Below are positions 11,101 through 20,626 of a stretch of 27,745 bases of DNA, in pieces; position 1 is the first letter of the stretch; each line of letters opens with the position of its first letter. Source of the stretch: Hemicentrotus pulcherrimus (taxonomy: Eukaryota; Echinodermata; Echinoidea; Camarodonta; Strongylocentrotidae); contig BEXV01003698.1 of NCBI GenBank assembly GCA_003118195.1, positions 3,859 through 31,603 on the forward strand. The letters run 5' to 3'. The notes beneath the pieces were generated by a model. The model was given only the letters and a program-made list of their open reading frames with translations, had not been told where the DNA came from and made no database searches. Made by a program: the position numbers and the translations under genes.

Positions 11101-14100
11101 ATGTGTATCTAAAGTTTAAGGATAGGCCTACATGGAGGAAAAAGCATGGTCCTGCCATTGAATTGGTTCGAGATTAATCGTGCATAGTGAATATTTTTCT
11201 TGAAACAATTTGAATATTTTTTGTAAACACTAATATATCTCATTAAACGCCACATATCTTCTTTTCAAATGCTGAACTGTTTCTCTGGTAGTAAGATTGC
11301 TTTTATTGAGTAACGGTCAACATTTATGACTTCATGACATATGTATATTACATTGTCAATTCTTCTATTCACTGTGTTCATAATAATATGGAGAAACAAG
11401 ATTAAAAGTCGATATCGTATCCATAACCTTGTATCATGAAGAGTTCTTCATAAAACGGAACCCTGATCTTTTGAGGTTGTAGCTACCCTACATTATTGTT
11501 CCAGTGAATTACAGTTTTCCTGCTGTATTTTTACAATGTGTTTAATTTTTTTTTACATATAGGTTTCCTTCAAAGCAGTTCGAGAATACAATTTCATTAA
11601 TGTAGGAATTGACGATGTTGATTTAGTCCAACAAGGTATTTGTATCGCAATGTAATTGTTTTATTCTCTTGTAAATACGGGAGGCACTCGTTTTTCCGAC
11701 AGTTTTTTTTTCCATGACGGATTTCAAGATGTCGCTTAAAACTTAAAGAGAAGGTTGAGTTCTGGGAAGAGGTGCTCGTGAACTTTATCATTTGTTATTA
11801 TGCAAGTGTGGAAGAACATCAGATAAGACATGTTCCGTGAAAAGCATGGCTCTTCAAATGCCTGCATATTCTAAATATCTCATGTTTATCGTAAAACTCG
11901 GGGGGGGGAGGTTTTTTTCGCCACGTGTTCGTGTAGTCCCATATACATCTTTCTGTGTACAGTGTTTGTAACTTTACCAGATTTCTTATCATTTTGATGA
12001 TTCCAGAACATTGCACTACACTCACATTCTTATATGCTAGATTGCAACCTTTTCTGGTCGATTCCACACCGTTTCTTTCACTATGCAATCGCATGACCAG
12101 AACTCAACTTCATCTTTAAGATTCATAGAGATTAATCAAAACAAGTTCTGAGAAGACATATATTGTATGTATCAAGCAAAAACAGACGTATAGTCAAAAT
12201 AATCTTGGGAATAGAGGTAAGCAAAAATTATTTAATCTTTATGGGAAAAAAATATATATACAGGGGCGATCAAAGATAAGGTTGTAAGAGGGTCCCATAG
12301 TGGCGTCTCTAGACCTTGTCATAGAGAAGGGAATGGGTAAAAACACCTCCGTAATAAATTATGAAAATCCCTGTATTTCAGCAAGAAAAAAAAACATTAT
12401 GAGGCGTTAATTTGTGGGCGTTGGCAAAAATATTTCCTTCAAGCATATCTTCTTAAATTGTAAAAATTATGGCCCGATTACACAAAGGAGGTTTTAATTA
12501 AACCCATGGTTAAATCTTTATTTAAATAATACTTGGTCAAAAATTACACAGTCAGAGGTCCAATGTGATATAATGAAGAATGGTTATTATAATGGTTAAC
12601 AGCGGCCTCTATACTTCTTTGAATTATCCTACTACTAGTATTGTAAATACCCTGTATGAGTACTTATAACCATTTGAAAACATCATAATTTGTTTATTTT
12701 AATTAGGATACCTTGAGGCAGGTTTCAACAGTTTCAATCTCAGCAGTAACCAGTCTGAAGTTTCTTTGACCAAAAAGATGTCTGGTAGAAGAGTGCGGAT
12801 TGCATTCTTGTGGCAATACCAAGATGAACATGATGGAGAGGATGATCTACTGGATGTCTTTGCATGTGAAAATAGGGCACACTGGTCTCCGGATCTGAAC
12901 CAAACCCGAAACCAAAGTACATGGTACAAAGAAAATATCAGTTTATCATGTGACTCTAACTATTTCAGTGTAAGTATGTACACGTAAACAGGTTTTCTAT
13001 TTTTTAAAGTATTTTATTTGTCGTATATATATGCAAGATAGTGTGATAGGGTTTTTCCGTTTTCTTCTGCAATCTTCCTTTCAGTAATGTGTGAATTGGA
13101 TTGCGATAATTGCCCACGTTGTAGACCATTAAAATTATACAAATTAAATCAACTCTTTATTGGGATTAGAGAGACAAGCAGTGGAACATAAAAGATATCA
13201 AAAAGAGAGACCCAGAAGCGAATCAGAGGTCGGAGGGGGACACAAAAGAGACAAACCGTGAGCCCCAGCCTCCCCCCNTCTCTTTCCGCTTCTACACCCC
13301 CCCCCCTCCTCTCCTCACACACACACATACATATAGACTCACAAATCCAAAACACACCTCCCTATATCTCACACCACACCTCTCACTTACACGCACACAC
13401 ACACCCACACGCAGACTAAGCATGCTTACTGAACGAGTGAACGATGATTGACTGATATCAGGAAATCTACTACTACTTCTTCTACTACTACTTCTACTAC
13501 TGCTACTTCTACTACAACTACAACTTCTACCACCACCACACTACTACTAATATCTACTAATATTATTACTACTTCTGCTACTGTTTGCTGTTAGATCTGA
13601 AAAGGTTCACAGGAACCCAATAAAGCATATGACGGTTCTGCCCTTCCCCACCCCCTTCCCTCCAACTCCTCACATTTACTATATTTTCTGAAGCCTCTTC
13701 ATTTGTCTTTTAGCAATCGGCCTATATGAAATAAATAAACATTTTTTTGAATTGAAGACAAAAACGTTTGAAAATGGTAACAAAACGTTAAACGTCAAGT
13801 CCCAAGTCATTGTTGGTGTGCCCCGAAAAAGAAAAAATTGAGATTATTATTAATATTACTGTTTAAGTTAATGAATAGCCAGATTTATATGTGGATATGA
13901 ATAGATATTCCACAAATTGAGAAAATTACAAATGCGGAGTAAATAGAAGCATAGCAATCTAAGGTTTTTGATGTGTTTTTGTTTTGGTATGTGTGTTTGT
14001 GTGTGTGCGTGGGTGTGTGTTTGTGTGTGTGTGTGTGTATTTTTGTAATGCTAATTGTGTTTAGATATTTTTTGCATTCACTCAGATATTCTAATGGGAG

Positions 14101-16576
14101 GTAAACAAAATAGTCAAACAATCGCATAGACTTTCAAGAAATCGACTCTGGACAATTTTAATAGCCCAGTAAAATACCAATTGACTTGTTTTAAATGCGT
14201 AACTTGACGTGATACGCACATGATTTGTACACATAAAGGCAATATTAAGAGGCTACCTCAGTTTTCATGCACTCATTTCTTGAAAGTCTTTGCGATTGTG
14301 TCAGTTTCTTTCTTTCTTTCGTGATCCAACAGATAACATTCAAGGCCAAAATGATTTCTCCTGATATTTCCGTTTTGCTGGATGATATTCAGATCTATGA
14401 TATCTCGGGTAAGATGATAGTAATTGTGATAATAATAACACTAATGATTACAACGAAAATAATACTATCATAATTATAATTATTGTTACCATTTATATTG
14501 CGCGTATTACTAATGTTTCTGAACACTATATAAGTAGTGGTAATATATTAGCTGTTGCTGTTGTAGTTGTTGCTGCTATAGTTATTACCATCGTTATCAT
14601 TATTAAGAGAAACACCCCCCCAAACATCAAACTCTGGCTACGTGCCTGTATGTATAAGTAGTGGTAATATATTAGCTGTTGCTGTTGTAGTTGTTGCTGC
14701 TATAGTTATTACCATCGTTATCATTATTAAGAGAAACACAACTCCCATCATCTACAACCGTAAACATACATATTTAAAGAATGTCTGACACCAAAAACAA
14801 TACATAAATATTTGTTTTATCCTAAACCCCCTACAAGTTTTGATAGAAATGGGACTCCATGTGATCATTCGATCAACTACTACCAAAGCTTCAATATCAA
14901 ACAGGATTTTTGATTTATTAGTATTCATAGAAAAGAAAATAAAATAATCAGACAATCAATACTATAAACGACTTCTCATATTCCTAAATTCTCTCCGTGT
15001 AGAAGTTTCTTTACAGTCAACATCCAGCTCTGGCAACATTCAAACGTTGTCTTCCACCGCTCCTACAACTGCGGTGTTGTCAACAACGGAAAAAACAAAA
15101 CCACAGACAGGTTAGTATAGAACGACTGTTGAAGGGGGAATCGCAGTAGACTGATAACTCACTGACGAGACAGACAACAGAGATAAATACACGGGCGGTT
15201 TTTTTTCTTCAAATATATCAAAGAAGGACCAACAACAAAAAACATGACGAATATAGAAAGAGAATAACATAGATATATAGAGAGAAAGCAATATGCGGGG
15301 ACGTTAAAAAGAGATGACGAAATAAGTAGTAAGATATAAATATACATAAATACAACATGTATAAATACAAAGATTTAGAATTGCCTCCATATATCCCCAT
15401 TTATGTCTTTGAAAGCTCCTTTTTCATAATTCCTTAAAATCATTTTGTTTAAACATTTTGTTATTTCAGTGCAAGTCGTAGAATAGACTGGGTCTACATC
15501 CCCTCAAGGTAGTGTACATGATAGTTTTTTATGTAACCCATTGAAGATGAAAATAGTGAAGAAAACGGAACGTCTTGGTCATGTCCAAAAACAGTTAAAA
15601 AGACATTAGGAAAGTTCAAAGCATATCAAAAGGGACATTTTGAATATGAAAGCCAGGGTGGCAGTTTTCAAAGCAATAATTTACATTTTTGTCCTCTGCC
15701 TCCTTAAATCCGTTTGACACTATCAGTTGATAATATCATATTTCGCTTATTTTCATACAAAACAGAGGGACCAATTCTACGTTATATCCTTTATGTGGCC
15801 GCTTCGGTTGCAGTTACATTTCTTCTTTTGGCAGTCATCATTGCAATCTTCTTTCACCGGAAATGCATGTTTGTGGCAAAGATCATGTAAGCTTTCATAA
15901 CCTTAAGCACTTTAGTCGTGTTAGTGTCTCATTTTACTGTTTGTTTTTTTTTTCTTCTTTTGATTCGGTATCTTCAGAACCAGTATGGTTTGAATTACAT
16001 ATAATATGAGCATCATCATAACATTTATGTACCTGCATCTAAAGTGAGATATAGATCGAGTGGACCTTCAAAAGCCCCCTTCCCCCATCCCCTATAGTGC
16101 ACCGCACCACCTTTAAAACTCCGATAATCACACCGTACGCATAATGATAGTAACATTAATATTAAATAGATAAATAATAAATGATTATGATGAGAATAAA
16201 CATAAAGATACTACTAGTTATAGTAATAATGATAATAATAATGATAACAATAATACAAATCATACAATGATAATAAGAATGTGAATAATTGTATCGGAGA
16301 GGCTGATGCTATAACTCAACTATATTATAACTCCCTAATAATCTTTCTTTCCTCCATATCAGATGCTCTAAAATCGCTCTAAACCAGTCAGTCAGTGACA
16401 GGGAGGGCCAAGAACTCGATCCCTACACGTCCTTGGATGCAACAACTATGGAACAACCAGCGTATGAGGGAATCAAAGCAACTAGACACGGAAAAAGAGG
16501 CCACACGAATGCAATCGAGGTGGCAAAGTATGGAAATCAAAGAATAGTGGAGCAAACAGCTAGAGTAAAGAAATAA
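5046..16576 (+). CDS. Candidate MAM-like/ITAM-like single-pass receptor, 8-exon gene model (copy A)
   Basis: Model: join(5046..5118, 10088..10362, 11563..11635, 12707..12969, 14333..14408, 15003..15110, 15766..15886, 16363..16576). Every junction is GT/AG, phases match throughout (1,0,1,0,1,1,2), and the 1203 nt encode 400 residues plus TAA. Protein order: signal peptide 1-21; MAM-like module 1, about 26-141; MAM-like module 2, about 141-253; Ser/Thr-rich stalk 254-290; transmembrane helix about 296-319 followed by HRK; cytoplasmic tail 320-400 with Y351TSL, Y364EGI and Y386GNQ. The ectodomain has 8 N-glycosylation sequons (N54, N61, N84, N151, N155, N205, N209, N217). I infer a cell-surface receptor that signals through tyrosine phosphorylation; the ligand is unknown. 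The modules end in VGIDDVDL and VLLDDIQIYDI, which resemble the end of MAM domains (iAlDDI). Extra exons inside the 5-kb first intron cannot be excluded, because the usual MAM start (C-x-F-E...C-x-W) is not seen. Confidence 0.72.
5556..5972. mobile_element. Fold-back (palindromic) element inserted in the retroposon
   Basis: Outer inverted ends CTTTTAGATTGCACTCGAC (about 5559) and GTTGACGTGCAAATCTAAAAG (about 5949-5969) flank a near-perfect central hairpin (5671-5795). The element splits the reverse transcriptase remnant between its YAVDT box and the following segment. This fits a non-autonomous fold-back transposon (MITE-like). Target-site duplications are not clear. Confidence 0.5.
5671..5795. 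repeat. 56-bp-arm near-perfect hairpin with 13-nt loop
   Basis: Arm 5671-5726 pairs with 5740-5795 without gaps at 47 of 56 positions by hand alignment. The inner 12 bp (GTAGAACAGGTG / CACCTGTTCTAC) and a second block (GAACATCCC / GGGATGTTC) are perfect. The loop is AATATGCATGTTA. The size resembles a small-RNA precursor, but the context suggests the heart of a fold-back element. Confidence 0.75.
7080..8150. repeat. Intron 1 segment of copy A, duplicated in copy B (26165-27055)
   Basis: Homologous to about 26165-27055. A short frame (7130-7384) is open in both copies, but most differences between them change residues (for example C to Y, C to F, S to F), so it looks non-coding. No other feature is seen. 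Confidence 0.6.
8150..10087. other. Remainder of intron 1 of copy A
   Basis: No transposon domain recognised. A short exon-like stretch at 9332-9378 has an acceptor (TGTATTTACAG), would be phase 1-1 and would encode a short W-S-C-S-F-containing segment. Its donor (GTCCAT) is poor, so it is not included in the gene model. Confidence 0.4.
10088..10362 (+). CDS. Exon 2 of copy A: first MAM-like module, main part
   Basis: The acceptor lies after a pyrimidine-rich tract ending CTAACAG. The exon is entered in phase 1 and left in phase 0 at GAG|GTATTA. It encodes residues 26-116. Landmarks are Y32-F33 (MAM GhYl-like position), C50, LLSFRYIF (64-71, core strand), HGYLNYSVC (80-88, the MAM 'GtLnVyv' strand), W103 and C112. 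Three sequons are present (N54, N61, N84). The reading frame stays open through the donor until TAA at about 10480, so retention of this intron would add a lysine-rich tail and end the protein early. The donor is only moderate; the equivalent intron of module 2 has the same position and phase, which supports it. Confidence 0.68.
10388..10920. mobile_element. MITE-like element with about 90-bp terminal inverted repeats in intron 2
   Basis: The left arm (about 10388-10473, ending GAAATCGGACCAAC) is the imperfect reverse complement of 10827-10920 (GTTGGTCCGATTTATTCC... GGAGTGTCC). Inner ends match best; outer ends read TAGACACC-T and GGAGTGTCC. There is no coding capacity in the 350-bp core. It lies about 25 nt downstream of the exon 2 donor. 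Confidence 0.6.
11563..11635 (+). CDS. Exon 3 of copy A: end of first MAM-like module
   Basis: A strong polypyrimidine tract ends in CATATAG, and the donor is AAG|GTATTT. The exon is phase 0 in and phase 1 out, encoding residues 117-140 (VSFKAVREYNF... VGIDDVDLVQQ). This matches the last two strands of a MAM domain (f-x-v-x-F-e-a-v ... i-a-l-D-D-I). It is too short to be found by ORF length alone; it was placed by splice sites, phase and its resemblance to exon 5. Confidence 0.7.
12707..12969 (+). CDS. Exon 4 of copy A: second MAM-like module, main part
   Basis: The acceptor is TTTTAATTAG and the donor AGT|GTAAGT is near consensus. Phase is 1 in and 0 out; residues 142-228. It starts GYLEAGF (the MAM GhYl strand) and continues with VRIAFLWQYQ (core strand), EDDLLDVFACEN (the GtLnVyv-like strand), W213 and C222. 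The cysteines C194 and C222 correspond to C88 and C112 of module 1. Five sequons lie here (N151, N155, N205, N209, N217), making this the most heavily glycosylated part predicted. Confidence 0.72.
13225..13410. repeat. Low-complexity C- and CA-rich stretch in intron 4
   Basis: CCTCCCCCC with an N at 13278, a further C run and then ACACAC tracts. Confidence 0.7.
13465..13580. repeat. Imperfect CTA/CTT trinucleotide repeat in intron 4
   Basis: Runs of CTACTACTTCTACTACTG with interspersed CAC/AAC units. Confidence 0.75.
13990..14040. repeat. (GT)n microsatellite in intron 4
   Basis: About 50 nt of GT repeats broken by GC and GGG. Confidence 0.8.
14333..14408 (+). CDS. Exon 5 of copy A: end of second MAM-like module
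   Basis: The acceptor follows CTTTCTTTCTTTCGTGATCCAACAG, and the donor is G|GTAAGA. Phase is 0 in and 1 out; residues 229-253 (ITFKAK... VLLDDIQIYDIS). Same length class, phase and sequence pattern as exon 3 (V/I-S/T-F-K-A ... DDI/V), so the two modules probably arose by duplication of a two-exon unit. Confidence 0.75.
14531..14739. repeat. Two identical 85-bp direct repeats in intron 5
   Basis: 14531-14615 and 14655-14739 appear identical by eye (TAAGTAGTGGTAATATATTA... AAGAGAAACAC), separated by 39 nt. Upstream, CATTTATATTGCGC (about 14490) resembles the 3' part of the SINE at 22200, so this may be a local duplication within an old SINE region. Confidence 0.75.
15003..15110 (+). CDS. Exon 6 of copy A: Ser/Thr-rich stalk
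   Basis: The acceptor is CCGTGTAG and the donor ACAG|GTTAGT; the exon is symmetric, phase 1-1. It encodes residues 254-289; of the last 35 residues, 17 are Ser or Thr, with Pro and no Cys. This composition is typical of an extended, O-glycosylated juxtamembrane stalk. Because it is symmetric, skipping or duplication would keep the frame. Confidence 0.7.
15470..15508 (+). CDS. Possible optional or decayed 39-nt exon with in-frame stop
   Basis: It lies between stalk exon 6 and transmembrane exon 7. It has a good acceptor (TTGTTATTTCAG) and a plausible donor (CAAG|GTAGTG), is 39 nt long and symmetric (phase 1-1). Read in phase it gives V-Q-V-V-E, then TAG at 15484-15486, then T-G-S-T-S-P-Q. If included, translation stops before the transmembrane helix, giving a soluble ectodomain. 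It could instead be a dead stalk exon (TAG from CAG), an allele-specific nonsense change or a base-call error. It is left out of the main model. Confidence 0.4.
15766..15886 (+). CDS. Exon 7 of copy A: transmembrane helix
   Basis: The acceptor is ACAAAACAG and the donor CAT|GTAAGC; phase is 1 in and 2 out. Residues 290-329 hold an uninterrupted hydrophobic helix, about 296-319 (YILYVAASVAVTFLLLAVII...), with R295 outside and HRK (320-322) on the inner side. The positive residues after the helix fit a type I orientation. No charged residue sits in the helix, so pairing with an adaptor through a membrane charge is not suggested. Confidence 0.8.
16145..16285. repeat. ATA/ATG-rich low-complexity tract in intron 7
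   Basis: Dominated by ATAATA, ATGATA and related trinucleotides. Confidence 0.6.
16363..16576 (+). CDS. Exon 8 of copy A: cytoplasmic tail with ITAM-like motif, stop codon
   Basis: The acceptor follows CTTTCTTTCCTCCATATCAG, phase 2. It encodes the third base of codon 330 and residues 331-400, ending TAA 16574-16576. The tail has LDPY351TSL and PAY364EGI; the nine residues between the two YxxL/I boxes fall within the looser ITAM definition (6-12). Y386GNQ fits a Grb2-type SH2 site (YxN). The C-terminal third is basic. No kinase or phosphatase domain is present. Confidence 0.75.
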
Positions 16577-16711
16577 AAATTTGGAATGGCAGATGAGAAT
16601 ATTGAGCATGAGTACGAGTTGCCGATCGAAAAGTGATTCCATGAAGTAGGACACAGAACGAGCTTTAAATACAGCCAAACCCTTTTATTTAAGGTCACTT
16701 AACGGAATAAA
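16572..16711 (+). promoter_or_regulatory. Candidate polyadenylation signals of copy A
   Basis: AATAAA occurs overlapping the stop codon (16572-16577) and again at 16706-16711, about 130 nt into the 3' flank. The second is the more plausible signal by position. No transcript evidence is available. Confidence 0.35.
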
Positions 16712-17219
16712 TGGCCACACGCTATGGCTGCTTTTCTATGGACAGCTTCTACAAGACACTAATCCTCAAGGGAGACAAAATGCATCGCACGTACAGACTG
16801 TCCTAAATGGAGAGGTGGCCACGAAGACAAGTTTGACTGTATAGCATGAGCTCCATATAAAGTTATAAATGTAGCGTGTTTGTCAAACTAATAAGGCCGT
16901 TACTTAATATTCTTTGTTGATGTTGATGATGTAATACAAAAAAGTGTTATTCCTTTAAAGTGAATATGATAAAGGCTGCGCTATGCCAGTAAAATATTGA
17001 GGTTTCGGACAGGACAGAGATTAAAACTGTGAAAAACAAGATTAGTTATATAAGTACAGACCTCGAAAGAGAGATTTTGAGTGTATATGTGTCACATCGT
17101 ATATAGCCGTAGCAAATTTGAGCTTTAAAGCCATACTGTTCTACAAGCACTACTGCAAAACCCCATCTAGCGCCATCTCATGTCAGCTGTAGCAGTATGG
17201 TCCCGTAACTCGATGCTTC
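16577..17219 (+). other. 3' flank of copy A, probably including the 3' UTR
   Basis: No reading frame or repeat domain recognised. The first part probably belongs to the gene's 3' UTR (see the AATAAA at 16706). Confidence 0.4.
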
Positions 17220-18985
17220 CTTATACAGGGTGGCACATATCACCAATTAGGTGGTCTTCCATGAGGCCCTGTTTGGTAATACTAAAAACAAATAACAGCA
17301 TCAAAAATAAAATAGATAAATACACAAGCATATAAAAAGGTAAAATACAAATTAATTAGTATCCCCTTAAAATAAGTGATCATTCAAGAATCATCCTTGA
17401 TCATTTACAAGAAATAGGTGAATGGAATTTTCACATGTCAAATACAATTTTCAAAAACGTTCATTTAATAATTTGATATAGCTTAACGCACGGGATACCA
17501 AAATTGTTATAAACATATTAACATTCAATTGCTCTTTAACTTATACACTTAGGTTGTTTACAAGATAGCTGAAAATGGATACATAAACCGATAACCATGT
17601 CAACCAAATTTCATAATTTTGCAAATAAGAAAAAAATGGTTACCTTTGCACCAAACCACCAAAAGATCACTTACACGTCATTTACAGATAACAGGGCTTT
17701 TAGAGCGTGTTTAAAACTGTTCAAAGTAGGTGACATTTTGACAGGACTTTTAACTTAGTTCCGTACTCTAATTCCAGAAATTAGAGGACTATTTTCAAAA
17801 GTGATCGTCCTAAATTTGGGTACACACAATGCATCCCTTACAGCATGTCTTGTGTTGTGATCATGTAGTAAACTAACATGATGTAAATCTTGTTTTAAGT
17901 ATGTTGGTGCCATGTCATGCATTGGTTTATACTGTACATCATCACTGCACGTCCAAACTGGAAACGTGTCTGAATAGGCATCCATCCTAAGCGACTAAAC
18001 ATTTCATTTGAAGATACTTCAAATCCTTCTCCCAGCACTACACGTGCAGCTCGTTTTTGAACATTTTGTAATTGAATCGTTTGTCTTTGAAATCGCTCAG
18101 ACCACACCGAGGAACAATAATCAAAATGAGGAAGTACGATGGCATTATACAGAAATTTTAGAAATCTTGTTGGAACATAACTTTTGGCTCGCTTAATTAC
18201 ACTTGTATTTCTTCCAGCAGTTTGAATAACTTTTTCCACATGCTCCATCCAACGTAACTCCTCGTCAATCATGACACCTAGGCATTTTGCCACTTTCACC
18301 CTTTTCAAACAGCTGCCGTTTAGTGTAACAGAAAATTATTTTATTCCGTTAAGAACTGATCGTCATCCAATAAGCATCACATTTGTCTTATCTGCATTAA
18401 GAACTAGACGGTTTGTTATTACCCATGAAATATGTTTTCCATACCTTTGGTTAGCTTTCGTTCTACTTCTGTAACATCACTCCCGCTGACTATTATAGTT
18501 GTGTCGTCAGCATACATATCAACTATGCCATCACGAGTTCATTTGGGTATTTTATGTAGATAGAAAAATGGAGTGGCCCTAGAATCGAACCTTGTGGGAC
18601 TCCCACCATAACTTTTGAGGAACTCGAAGAAGCCCCTTTTAAAAACAAACCATCTGTTCTCGGTTGCACAGATATGATACGAACCACTGAATACTAGTAT
18701 CAGAACATCCAATGGCTGTCAATATATGTAACAGAATATTGTGATCGACAGTGTCAAATGCTTTCCTCAAATCAATGAAAGCAACACCTGTTAAATTATT
18801 GTTATGTAAATTCAAAACCCACTTGTTTACAATTTTCATTAGAGCTATTGCAGTAGAGTGAGGAGGAGAGTGAAGCCTGACTGATTAAGATACAATATTT
18901 CATTTTTGTTTAGAAAACCACATAGTTGAAAATGCAACTTATTCCCTCATCTCCGGTTGCTTTATGATCACTCATGTTTTTCATT
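17220..18985 (-). mobile_element. 5'-truncated non-LTR retroposon, minus strand
   Basis: Reading leftwards from 18985: DHKATGDEGIS (cf. SKATGPDGI); PHSTAIAL (about 18850); FIDLRKAFDTVDHNILL (about 18770); VGVPQGSILGPL (about 18590); and the catalytic YADDT (about 18505). KVAKCLGVMIDEELRW follows (about 18290-18245), then IVLPHFDYCSSVWSE (about 18145-18100) and a C-terminal KPMHDMAPTYL segment (about 17905). The 3' UTR-like tail contains CCTCATGGAAGACCACC (about 17255). Internal frameshifts and stops break it into at least three pieces, and the endonuclease half is missing. It is better preserved than the retroposon in intron 1, since its YADD box is intact. Confidence 0.78.
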
Positions 18986-19184
18986 TTCTTTGAAAAAAAA
19001 TTCGCTCGTGACTTGATGAAGCACAAATTTGCCTCATGCCTAGGTCACAATTAAACGGCGAGGAGTTCACGATAAGTTCAGGGTGTGTTTTTTGGCTCTT
19101 TTCGGCTGGTGTCCCTGGGTTGACCAAAGAGCTGCCCGGCTTTTTTTTGCTGATCAGGAACACGCTCGAAAAGTTTAAGTTCAA
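18986..19184. other. Unrecognised spacer between retroposon and Harbinger remnant
   Basis: No recognised domain. A short minus-strand frame is present but has no supporting feature. Confidence 0.35.
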
Positions 19185-19500
19185 CTTAGAACCGAACGCG
19201 TAGGGTGGTGTAGAACGCGTTTGGCATCATGGCGATGCACTTCCGTTGTCTGCTGACCACATTGGCTGTCACGCCGGAAACCGGTACATGTATCATCGAG
19301 GCTTGCCTCACACTACACAACATCATGAGAATGCGGTACCCCGACCTAAAAACCTCGACTTAGACCAGGAGGGGAATAATCATCAGCTGGCCCAGTGGTT
19401 TGGGAAGAGACTTTGTGCCCTCTAGCTCCCTCTATACCGCTAGATTATGAAAGTTGTTTTAGCGTAGCTTGAGTTTGTGTCGAAACGTCGAATTAGTGTT
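19185..19500 (+). mobile_element. PIF/Harbinger transposase C-terminal remnant
   Basis: Frame 19217-19363 reads AFGIMAMHFRCLLTTLAVTP, then IIEACLTLHNIMRMRYPDL, the hallmark end of PIF/Harbinger DDE transposases (fGila-rf+-Ll---i--P-----iv-ac--LHN). A one-base loss after PDL shifts the frame and gives TAG at 19361. Only the last catalytic region is present, so it cannot encode an active enzyme. Paralogue at 27062-27470. Confidence 0.72.
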
Positions 19501-20626
19501 GTACTCTTTTAGGGGATAGATCATATACAATAAAAACACCGTTTAAAAGGGTTGTTTAAAAATAATACGACCCGTTTAAAAACCATTCCTTCTTTGAGAT
19601 AAACTAGTATAACATATCCCTGATGATGTACACACATACCTTATATATAATAGAGCACAAAAATAGCTGATAATGTCGAAATTAGAAGAATATATTTACC
19701 GTACAGATACAAACTATATTAGAGGGTAAAATCTAGAATCTATATCGTCCGTTTATAGAAGACTAAACAATATCATGAGGATAATTTGAATAATAGAAGG
19801 GTTACAACAACTCGAGATTCGAAGGCAACATTGTTTTCCACTTCTACACAAAATTTCTACTAAAGTTCGAAGAATACCTTTATGGTCTATAAAGTGAAAG
19901 GAACTCGAAAGACTTTTTTTCCATAAAATCTGACAACCTTGTCGGAAATCTGAAAGTGTCGTTGTAAGGGGGAAGAGGGATTTTTACGCAGGGGCATCGA
20001 GCTACCGTTTTTATTGGTGGGGTACGTACAAGGAGGCTTAACGCTTGTCATTGACCAAAGAAACGACTGAAAACGCTAAAAACAGGTCATTGGTTAGAGA
20101 GGTTAGAAACCGTTAGCGAGAAGAGGAAACTAAAGGAGTTATGAATAACTTTTGAGACTTGAGATTGGGAACAACCTAGGAATTCTTATTGGAACACAGG
20201 ATGAGCATTCATGTCACTGGCGTCAGTAGAGCTATTTAGATTTCACCAGACTCATTTTGCGAAAGAAAATGAAATAAGAAATGTAATGCCAAATACATGC
20301 TTACTTGTGGCTAAGAATGCCTTTTCACCAAAATGAGTATCTGTATCTGTCCTTGACGTACAAACAACAGCATCTGGTTGTCGCGTACGTAGGGTTAGGG
20401 TCAAACGCCAAACACGCCTGCATATTGAAGTGAGCTTAGGCTACAAGGTTTTTAATATCTAATGAGTCCAATTTGGTTTCAAAAGTTTTCACATCGGGTG
20501 AGTTTCTGGTTTCCTTATCTAGATGATTCCATTCGGGGACAGTCTTGGGGTACAGGGAGTGCCGGTAAAGTTATGAAACTTTAAGAAATTTTATGTATAT
20601 TAATGCTTGTAAATTTGTTATTAAAG
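19501..20626. other. Unrecognised intergenic sequence
   Basis: No exon, RNA gene or transposon domain recognised. Confidence 0.4.

Noticed and set aside
13465..13580. Trinucleotide array considered as a CRISPR-like or satellite array
   Set aside because: It is simple-sequence repeat without regular spacers.
16388..16678. 96-residue minus-strand frame
   Set aside because: Shadow of exon 8 of the receptor gene.
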